DNA of 64,000 bases from G963665815 sp942492065 (GTDB taxonomy: Bacteria; Cloacimonadota; Cloacimonadia; Cloacimonadales; JAIOQZ01). Below are positions 28,071 through 34,105 of this stretch, piece by piece (the stretch's first letter is position 1; each line of letters starts with the position of its first letter). The notes under the pieces were generated by a model. It did not search any database. It was not told where the DNA came from and was given only the letters and a program-made list of their open reading frames with translations. Position numbers and translations under genes: made by a program. The DNA is taken from positions 248,001-312,000 of the forward strand of contig CALODV010000014.1 in NCBI GenBank assembly GCA_942492065.1, given 5' to 3'.

Positions 28071-28137
28071 ACTCATAGCAGAAGCTAAATTATGAGTAAC
28101 TCGTTCCTAATACAAGGATGATACACTCATCAAGGAG
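28071..28137 (+). promoter_or_regulatory. Leader of flagellin 2 with alternative pairings beside the ribosome-binding site
   Basis: TATGAGT (28091-28097) can pair with ACTCATA upstream (28071-28077), or its ATGAGT with ACTCAT downstream (28125-28130), immediately before CAAGGAGG. The two pairings exclude one another. This is compatible with a translation switch but the stems are short, so chance cannot be excluded. Confidence 0.4.
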
Positions 28138-28144
28138 GAAAAAG

Positions 28145-29104
28145 ATGTCACTCGTAATTAACCATAATCTGATGGCTATGAACACAGCAAGAAACCTTAC
28201 TACGGCGTATGGTAATTTAAGTACTTCTGTCGAAAGGCTTTCAACCGGTTTGAGAGTAAACTCAGCTGCAGACGATGCTGCTGGACTCGCAATCCGTGAG
28301 AGCATGAGAGCAGAAATAGCGTCTCTAAATCAAGGTGTCCGTAATGCACAGGATGGTATCTCTATGATCCAGACCGCAGAAGGTGCAATGGCGGTAATTG
28401 ATGAAAAACTGATTCGTATGAAAGAACTTGCAGAACAGGCTGCAACAGGTACATATACAAACGAACAAAGAATGATTATTCACTCTGAGTTCGCAGCAAT
28501 GGCATCCGAAATAGACAGAATCGCAACAGCGACTGACTTTAACGGAGTACATTTGCTTAACGGTAATGTATCAATAGCAGGAACAAATGGTCAATGGACC
28601 TCAACAAACAACTGGTCTGCAACAGAAAGCCTCTGGACAAACAGTTCTGGATGGCAGGAAGTAAATGGAACAGCTGCAGCAAACGGAGATATTACCGGTG
28701 GTGTTAAAATTCACTTCGGTTCCGGAAACAGCAGAGCAGAAGACTATTACTTCTTCAGAATCGGTGATATGAGAACTTCTTCTCTCGGAGTTGGCTCAGA
28801 AGAAGTTGCTGTAAGTACACAGCACTCTGCACAGCTTGCTCTTGAAAGACTTAATACAGCTATCATCAGGAAAGAAAATGCACGGGCTTCGCTTGGAGCT
28901 ATTCAAAACAGACTTGAAAACACGATTACTAATATCTCAATTCAGGCTGAGAATATCCAGGCTTCAGAGTCACGTATTTCTGACGTTGATGTAGCTCAGG
29001 AAATGACAGAATTTACCCGAAATCAAATCCTTACACAGTCCGCAGTAGGAATGCTTGCACAAGCTAATTCATTACCTCAGATGGCACTAAGATTGATCGG
29101 TTAA
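28145..29104 (+). CDS. Flagellin 2
   Basis: A 319-residue flagellin (MSLVINHNLMAMNTARNLTT, RLSTGLRVNSAADDAAGLAI at the N-terminus; LAQANSLPQMALRLIG at the C-terminus). The middle holds a short Trp-rich variable part (NGQWTSTNNWSATESLW). AAGGAGG is eight bases before this ATG; an upstream in-frame ATG at 28118 lies inside the leader and is rejected. It is ~90% similar by eye to flagellins 3 and 4, consistent with recent duplication. Confidence 0.92.
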   Translation: MSLVINHNLMAMNTARNLTTAYGNLSTSVERLSTGLRVNSAADDAAGLAIRESMRAEIASLNQGVRNAQDGISMIQTAEGAMAVIDEKLIRMKELAEQAATGTYTNEQRMIIHSEFAAMASEIDRIATATDFNGVHLLNGNVSIAGTNGQWTSTNNWSATESLWTNSSGWQEVNGTAAANGDITGGVKIHFGSGNSRAEDYYFFRIGDMRTSSLGVGSEEVAVSTQHSAQLALERLNTAIIRKENARASLGAIQNRLENTITNISIQAENIQASESRISDVDVAQEMTEFTRNQILTQSAVGMLAQANSLPQMALRLIG

Positions 29105-29129
29105 CTATTGAGTGGAATATTTTCTCATA

Positions 29130-29232
29130 GATTGGTTTGGTTAAGCCTAGAAATGTCAGCAGATAAGCCATAATCGTATGAGACATTAGTCTTATACAGT
29201 ATCATGGAAGTACATTAAACCAATCAAGGAGG
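29130..29232 (+). promoter_or_regulatory. Structured leader of flagellin 3
   Basis: GATTGGTTT (29130-29138) is the exact complement of AAACCAATC (29217-29225), which directly precedes AAGGAGG (29226-29232). Nested inside, GTATGAGAC (29176-29184) pairs with GTCTTATAC (29189-29197) around loop ATTA, nine pairs with one G-U. The same layout occurs before flagellin 4, which argues for a conserved RNA element. Confidence 0.6.
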
Positions 29233-29236
29233 AAAG

Positions 29237-30196
29237 ATGTCACTCGTAATAAATCATAACCTGATGGCGATGAATACAGCCAGAAATCTTACTACATCCT
29301 ACGGTAACTTGAGTACATCTGTTCAAAGACTTTCAACAGGACTGCGTATTAATTCAGCTGCAGATGATGCAGCAGGATTGGCAATCCGTGAAGGTATGAG
29401 AGCTGAAATCTCTGCAATTAATCAGGGAGTTCGTAATGCTCAGGATGGTATCTCAATGATCCAGACTGCTGAAGGCGGTATGGCGGTAATTGACGAAAAG
29501 CTGATTCGTATGAAAGAATTGGCTGAACAGGCAGCTACCGGTACATACACCAACGAGCAAAGAATGATTATTCATTCCGAGTTTTCAGCAATGGCCGCAG
29601 AAATCGATAGAATCGCGACAGCGACGGATTTCAATGGTATTCACCTACTCAACGGTAATGTCTCAATTGCCGGTCAGAATGGCCAGTGGTCATCAACGAA
29701 TACCTGGACGGCAACTGAAGGCTTGTGGAGCAACAGTAGTGGATGGCAGGAAACTAATGGTACCGCAGCATCCAATGGCGACATCACAGGTGGAGCAAAA
29801 ATTCACTTTGGCCCTGCCAATGACAGAGCTGAAGATTATTACTTCATCAGAATCGGTGATGTTCGTACAAGCGCATTAGGTATAGGAGCATCTGAGGTAG
29901 CTGTAAGTACTCAGCACTCAGCTCAGCTTGCTCTCGAAAAACTAAACACAGCAATGGTCCGTAAGGAAAATGCTCGTGCTGCACTTGGTGCTGTCCAGAA
30001 TCGTCTGGAAAACACCATTACTAACTTATCCATCCAGGCTGAAAATGTTCAGGCTGCAGAATCGAGAATTTCTGATGTTGACGTAGCACAAGAAATGACC
30101 GAGTTTACAAGAAATCAGATACTGACACAATCCGCAGTAGGTATGTTAGCGCAAGCTAATTCATTACCACAAATGGCACTCAGACTTATAGGTTAG
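29237..30196 (+). CDS. Flagellin 3
   Basis: A 319-residue flagellin with the same domain layout as flagellin 2: N-terminal MSLVINHNLMAMNTARNLTT, RLSTGLRINSAADDAAGLAI; middle NGQWSSTNTWTATEGLW; C-terminal QILTQSAVGMLAQANSLPQ. Ribosome-binding site AAGGAGG four bases before the ATG. It probably has its own transcript, given the 132-base spacer with structure. Multiple flagellins may build a layered filament or provide graded expression. Confidence 0.92.
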   Translation: MSLVINHNLMAMNTARNLTTSYGNLSTSVQRLSTGLRINSAADDAAGLAIREGMRAEISAINQGVRNAQDGISMIQTAEGGMAVIDEKLIRMKELAEQAATGTYTNEQRMIIHSEFSAMAAEIDRIATATDFNGIHLLNGNVSIAGQNGQWSSTNTWTATEGLWSNSSGWQETNGTAASNGDITGGAKIHFGPANDRAEDYYFIRIGDVRTSALGIGASEVAVSTQHSAQLALEKLNTAMVRKENARAALGAVQNRLENTITNLSIQAENVQAAESRISDVDVAQEMTEFTRNQILTQSAVGMLAQANSLPQMALRLIG

Positions 30197-30223
30197 ATTG
30201 AGAGGCTTCTTTCCATGATTCGA

Positions 30224-30317
30224 GATTGGTTTGGTTCCCCGGCAAACAGCAGAATGTCGGCTGTATAAGACTAATGTCTTATATTAGCAAGGATGACTAA
30301 TATACCAATCAAGGAGG
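30224..30317 (+). promoter_or_regulatory. Structured leader of flagellin 4
   Basis: GATTGGT (30224-30230) complements ACCAATC (30304-30310) immediately before AAGGAGG (30311-30317). Nested: TATAAGAC (30264-30271) pairs perfectly with GTCTTATA (30276-30283) around loop TAAT. Sequence between the stems differs from the flagellin 3 leader while the pairings are kept, including a changed loop. Confidence 0.6.
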
Positions 30318-30321
30318 AAAG

Positions 30322-31281
30322 ATGTCACTCGTAATAAACCATAATTTGATGGCGTCGAATACTGCAAGGAATCTTACTGATTCTTACGGTCGTCTCGGCA
30401 CGTCAGTGATGAGATTGTCTACAGGGCTACGTATCAATTCAGCAGCGGACGACGCTGCAGGTCTCGCAATACGTGAAGGAATGAGAGCTGAAGTTGCATC
30501 ATTGAATCAGGGAGTTAGAAATGCCCACGATGGGATTTCCATGATTCAAACAGCAGAAGGTGCAATGGCAGTTATCGATGAAAAACTTATACGTATGAAA
30601 GAGTTAGCAGAGCAAGCCGCTACCGGAACGTATACTAACGAGCAACGCTTGATTATACACTCCGAGTTTTCAGCAATGGCAGCTGAAATTGATAGAATAG
30701 CCACAGCCACAGATTTCAACGGGGTTAAGCTTCTGAATGGAAACGTCTCTATAGCAGGAAGTAACGGTCAATGGTCTTCTACGAATACCTGGAACGCTAC
30801 AGAAAGCTTATGGACTAACAGTAGTGGATGGCAGGAAGTTTCTGGTTCTGCCGATGCAAACGGTAATGTTACCGGTGGTGCAAAAATTCACTTCGGACCT
30901 GCTAATGACAGGGCTGAAGATTACTACTTTGTACGTATAGGTGATGTGCGAACAAGTGCTTTGGGAATTGGCTCAACTGAGGTTGCAGTCAGTACTCAGG
31001 ATGCTGCACAAGCTGCACTCGAGAAAATCAATACGGCTATGATTCGTAAAGAAAACGCTCGGGCTGCTCTTGGTGCTGTTCAAAACCGATTGGAGAACAC
31101 AATAACGAACTTGTCAATTCAAGCTGAGAATATTCAGTCAGCAGAATCTCGTGTCTCAGATGTGGATGTAGCTCTGGAAATGACAGAATTTGTGAGAAAT
31201 CAAATTCTTACACAGGCTGCAGTCGGAATGCTTGCACAAGCTAATTCGTTGCCTCAAATGGCTTTGCGTCTGATAGGATAA
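30322..31281 (+). CDS. Flagellin 4
   Basis: A 319-residue flagellin, last of the tandem set. N-terminal MSLVINHNLMASNTARNLTD, middle NGQWSSTNTWNATESLW, C-terminal QILTQAAVGMLAQANSLPQ. Codon choice differs from its paralogues at many synonymous sites although the protein is highly similar, so the duplication is not very recent or has been under strong protein-level selection. Followed by a structured non-coding region. Confidence 0.92.
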   Translation: MSLVINHNLMASNTARNLTDSYGRLGTSVMRLSTGLRINSAADDAAGLAIREGMRAEVASLNQGVRNAHDGISMIQTAEGAMAVIDEKLIRMKELAEQAATGTYTNEQRLIIHSEFSAMAAEIDRIATATDFNGVKLLNGNVSIAGSNGQWSSTNTWNATESLWTNSSGWQEVSGSADANGNVTGGAKIHFGPANDRAEDYYFVRIGDVRTSALGIGSTEVAVSTQDAAQAALEKINTAMIRKENARAALGAVQNRLENTITNLSIQAENIQSAESRVSDVDVALEMTEFVRNQILTQAAVGMLAQANSLPQMALRLIG

Positions 31282-31665
31282 CGTTAAGCATAGGATGGAT
31301 GATCTGGAAGTATTTCGTCCAGAATTTGCGTAAGCTAAGATAAGCAAATTCTCCCAATTAATAATTCTACGTTTCGAAAGAAACACAGCCAAGTATATAA
31401 AAACCTGCTTATATTGGCTATATGGTTTATAAGACCATATGTAATATACTCTCGTAATAAACAAACACTTAATCAAATATGGAATTATGATTGCGGAGAC
31501 ACAAAAGAGAATAAGTTACAAATAGTTTTGGCAAAATCTGCTGTGGCAATGTCATCTAATAATCTGTCAGATGGCATTGGGAGTGCTAGGCTAACCGAAC
31601 CAGATGGGTGGGGGACGCTCCACCCATCAAATTATAAATCTATCACAAAGATCATCATCTTACTT
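31282..31665. other. Gene-free region with two strong adjacent hairpins
   Basis: No convincing gene lies here; an ORF at 31414-31743 crosses the terminator and has no family resemblance. Two stems stand out: CAATGTCATCT (31545-31555) with AGATGGCATTG (31567-31577), 11 pairs with one G-U; and GATGGGTGG (31603-31611) with CCACCCATC (31620-31628), nine perfect pairs. A terminator follows at 31666. This could be a small RNA of about 150-200 nt or the 3' untranslated region of the flagellin transcript. It matches no RNA family I can name. Confidence 0.5.
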
Positions 31666-31695
31666 GGCTGCAGGTTAATTGCAGCCTTTTTTTTT
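31666..31695 (+). terminator. Rho-independent terminator after flagellins
   Basis: GGCTGCA (31666-31672) pairs with TGCAGCC (31680-31686), followed by nine T. It overlaps the stop codon of the convergent sigma-factor gene. Confidence 0.85.
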
Positions 31696-32586
31696 GCCCT
31701 CAAGCTTTTTAATTTCATCATATGTAAGATTAACATTGCTTGATTTACTCAATTTAGCCTTAGTTGAATCCTTTTTGACTTTGAAGAACCCCGGCTTTTT
31801 AACGCTGAAAATCTTAATTCGGTTAAGCTTGTTAATTCTGAAGCTGATACTAAGGAACAGCACTTTATCGCTTTCATCCAGACAGAATAAAGTCATCAGA
31901 TAACCATTTTCTTTAAGACGGATTCCCCAGTCTTTTATTTGAGAAATTGTGAATTCCGGCATACTCTCCAGAGAGAAATTCTGAAAATAGCTTCTCAGGG
32001 AGGCAATATTGTTATTCTGAGTTTTCTTTATAAGAAGTTTGATAAAGTTGCCTACATTTTCATATTGTTGATAGGTTAGTATATTTTTCGTCCAGGTTAA
32101 ACCTTGTTCTTTGAGAATTGCCGCTTTCAGGTTTCGTCTCATCCTTTGAACATACTTTTGGGCGGTTTTGGGTTTGATCTTCATTTTATTTGCTATCTGG
32201 ATGGAGCTAAGTTGTTTGACAAAATAGTACTTATAAATTCTTATATCTTGGGGATTCAAACTTTTTTTTAACGTTTCAAAAGGAAGATTTTCTTTCTGTT
32301 TATCTATGCCTTCATCATAGGTAGGAATTTGGAAGTTGATTTTTTCTCTGAGCTCTTCAATTGATTTTACTTTCTCTCTTTTTTTCAACACATTGATAGA
32401 CATGTTATAAGCAACTTTAAACAACCAACTTTTTGGATGTTGAATATCAGGTTCCTGAATATAAAATTTATAGAACGTATTCTGGACAACATCTTCCGCA
32501 TCATCGACATTTTTTGTTATTTTGAAGGAATAGTTATAAATTCTGTATCTTAACTGAGCAAATTGCTGGTCAGTTATCTGCGTCAT
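31675..32586 (-). CDS. ECF-type sigma factor with long C-terminal extension
   Basis: A 303-residue protein. Residues 1-80 form sigma region 2 (DAEDVVQNTFYKFYIQ, SWLFKVAYNMSINVLKKRE) and ~105-155 region 4 (LNPQDIRIYKYYFVKQLSS, IANKMKIKPKTAQKYVQRMRRNL). Residues ~165-303 are an additional Lys- and Ser-rich domain not found in standard ~190-residue ECF factors; it may sense a signal or replace an anti-sigma factor. It begins three bases after the selA stop, so it is probably cotranscribed with fdhA-tRNA-selA. Its promoters are unknown. Confidence 0.75.
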   Translation of the reverse strand: MTQITDQQFAQLRYRIYNYSFKITKNVDDAEDVVQNTFYKFYIQEPDIQHPKSWLFKVAYNMSINVLKKREKVKSIEELREKINFQIPTYDEGIDKQKENLPFETLKKSLNPQDIRIYKYYFVKQLSSIQIANKMKIKPKTAQKYVQRMRRNLKAAILKEQGLTWTKNILTYQQYENVGNFIKLLIKKTQNNNIASLRSYFQNFSLESMPEFTISQIKDWGIRLKENGYLMTLFCLDESDKVLFLSISFRINKLNRIKIFSVKKPGFFKVKKDSTKAKLSKSSNVNLTYDEIKKLEGKKKGCN

Positions 32587-32589
32587 ACA

Positions 32590-33960
32590 TCAAACCTTAA
32601 TGCTAATTTTAATTGAATCAGCAATGTGCCGGAAGTCATCAGGTTCAATACACAGAACATCTAGCAGAATATCACCTTCTCTTAGTATACTGAGAACAGG
32701 TCTTTGAAGTTTCAGGAGATCAAAGAAAAGTGAATCTGTCTGTTTTCTGTCAATATTGAGTTTTACTGCATAGCTGTTTCTTCTGAAATCAGGTAAAGTA
32801 CCTCCGCCACATCTTCCGTAGCTCTCTATTACATCTGAATTTATATTCACTTTACTAAGTGCTTTTTGCAAGCATTCAGCCTTTGACATTACCTCATCAT
32901 CAGTTAGATTTAAGTATTTGAATAGTGGAGTGTTGCCCATAAGCCTTTCTTCGGAGAAGTAGTTAGATACCACAGAAATCAAAGAACTGATTGTCAGCTT
33001 GCCTATTCGATAAGTACGCATAAGCTGGGAGGAATTAATTTTTTTAACATACTCTGATTTCCCTGAGATGATGCCAGCTTGTGGTCCTCCAAGTAGTTTG
33101 TCGCAACTGAAAGTTACAATATCAGCACCGGCATCAATACAGCTTTTGACGTCAGGTTCGTCCAATGGAATTGACTCAGGTTTTCTGAGCAGACCTGAAC
33201 CAATATCATATATGACCGGTATGTTGTTTGCTTTCCCAAGTCTGATAAGTTTTTTTAACTCTACATCACTTGTAAAACCTGAAATATGATAGTTTGACTG
33301 ATGCACTTTAATTATTGCCCCGGTATTCTCATTTACAGCATTTTCGTAATCTTTGAGATGGGTTCTGTTTGTAGTACCAATTTCTACCATTTTTGCACCA
33401 CTAAGTTTCATGATTTCAGGAATTCGGAATGAACCGCCTATTTCCACAAGTTCACCACGAGATACAATGACTTCTTTATCTTTTGCCAAAGTATTAAGAG
33501 TAAGGAATACAGCAGCAGCATTGTTGTTAACAGCTATAGAATCTTCAGCTCCAGTTACATATTTCAGTATTTCATTCAAATGACTGTTACGATTACCGCG
33601 ACGTCCTTTATCCAGATCAAATTCCAGATTTGAGTACCCGGATACTCTCTTAGCCAGATCACTGATAACATTTGATCCCAGGGGAGATCTACCAAGATTA
33701 GTATGGATGATGATTCCTGATCCGTTAATTACTGGTTTTAAGCTTGGTTGTGATAGCTTTTTGATGAAATCATATACAGAATTGATCCAGAATTGCTCGC
33801 TAATATCAGGGTTGTTGTTTTTCAGCAGTTTATTTTTATTTAATTTTATTGCTTCTCTTGCGCAATAGACTAAAAAAGAATGATCTAAATGGGAGCTATA
33901 TTCTGCAAATTTGTCATCTTGCAGGAGTTTTTCTATACTGGGAACATTAAGTGCATTCAT
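32590..33960 (-). CDS. selA: L-seryl-tRNA(Sec) selenium transferase
   Basis: A 456-residue PLP enzyme converting Ser-tRNASec to Sec-tRNASec with selenophosphate. Signatures: PVINGSGIIIHTNLGRSPLG, NLEFDLDKGRRGNRNSHLNE, VNNNAAAVFLTLNTLA, VSRGELVEIGGSFRIPEIM, and the PLP lysine region FSCDKLLGGPQAGII. The start at 33960 has GAGGA upstream; the reading frame extends further but only through the tRNA gene. It lies directly downstream of the tRNA and formate dehydrogenase genes. An intact selA argues that the tRNA next to it is a real substrate. selB and selD are not in the window. Confidence 0.92.
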   Translation of the reverse strand: MNALNVPSIEKLLQDDKFAEYSSHLDHSFLVYCAREAIKLNKNKLLKNNNPDISEQFWINSVYDFIKKLSQPSLKPVINGSGIIIHTNLGRSPLGSNVISDLAKRVSGYSNLEFDLDKGRRGNRNSHLNEILKYVTGAEDSIAVNNNAAAVFLTLNTLAKDKEVIVSRGELVEIGGSFRIPEIMKLSGAKMVEIGTTNRTHLKDYENAVNENTGAIIKVHQSNYHISGFTSDVELKKLIRLGKANNIPVIYDIGSGLLRKPESIPLDEPDVKSCIDAGADIVTFSCDKLLGGPQAGIISGKSEYVKKINSSQLMRTYRIGKLTISSLISVVSNYFSEERLMGNTPLFKYLNLTDDEVMSKAECLQKALSKVNINSDVIESYGRCGGGTLPDFRRNSYAVKLNIDRKQTDSLFFDLLKLQRPVLSILREGDILLDVLCIEPDDFRHIADSIKISIKV

Positions 33961-33974
33961 ATTTTCCTCATAAT

Positions 33975-34068
33975 TGGCCGCGAGGGCAGGAATCGAACCT
34001 GCCACAGACGGTGTTATCCGCCTGCTACTGATTTTGCAGACCAGTTGGACCACCAGATCCGTCCTCGC
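33975..34068 (-). tRNA. selC: tRNASec-like gene with GCA anticodon
   Basis: The transcript begins GCGAGGAC. It has a D arm GGAUC-UGGU-GGUCC (five pairs, four-base loop, as in tRNASec) and anticodon arm CUGGU-CUGCAAA-AUCAG, giving anticodon GCA (34035-34037). The variable arm is long (CAGGCGG-AUAACA-CCGUCUG, seven pairs). The T arm is GCAGG-UUCGAUU-CCUGC, followed by CCUCGC and discriminator G. The anticodon arm matches E. coli tRNASec (GCUGG/CCAGU) except for the anticodon. True tRNACys has a short variable loop and U73, so charging by SerRS and use by SelA is the better reading. The 3' strand from T loop to discriminator is only 11 nt, against 13 in E. coli tRNASec. The encoded end reads GGCCA, so CCA is not in exact register with G73. 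Confidence 0.75.
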
Positions 34069-34105
34069 TGTTAAGAAAGATTGAATCTCTTATTCAATTT
34101 ATTTA

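Noticed and set aside
27944..30321. Sigma-54 or sigma-28 promoters before the flagellins
   Set aside because: TGGCAC at ~28050 and GCAGATAA at ~29159 look inviting, but the spacing to a partner element is wrong in each case.
31414..31743. A 109-codon open frame after the flagellins
   Set aside because: It crosses two hairpins and the terminator, lacks a ribosome-binding site and has no recognisable protein pattern.
33961..34053. Extended N-terminus of SelA
   Set aside because: The open frame runs backward through the tRNA gene; the ATG at 33960 has GAGGA and begins the recognised family sequence.
33975..34068. Ordinary tRNACys
   Set aside because: The GCA anticodon alone would say so, but the four-base D loop, seven-pair variable arm and G73 do not fit tRNACys, and selA is adjacent.
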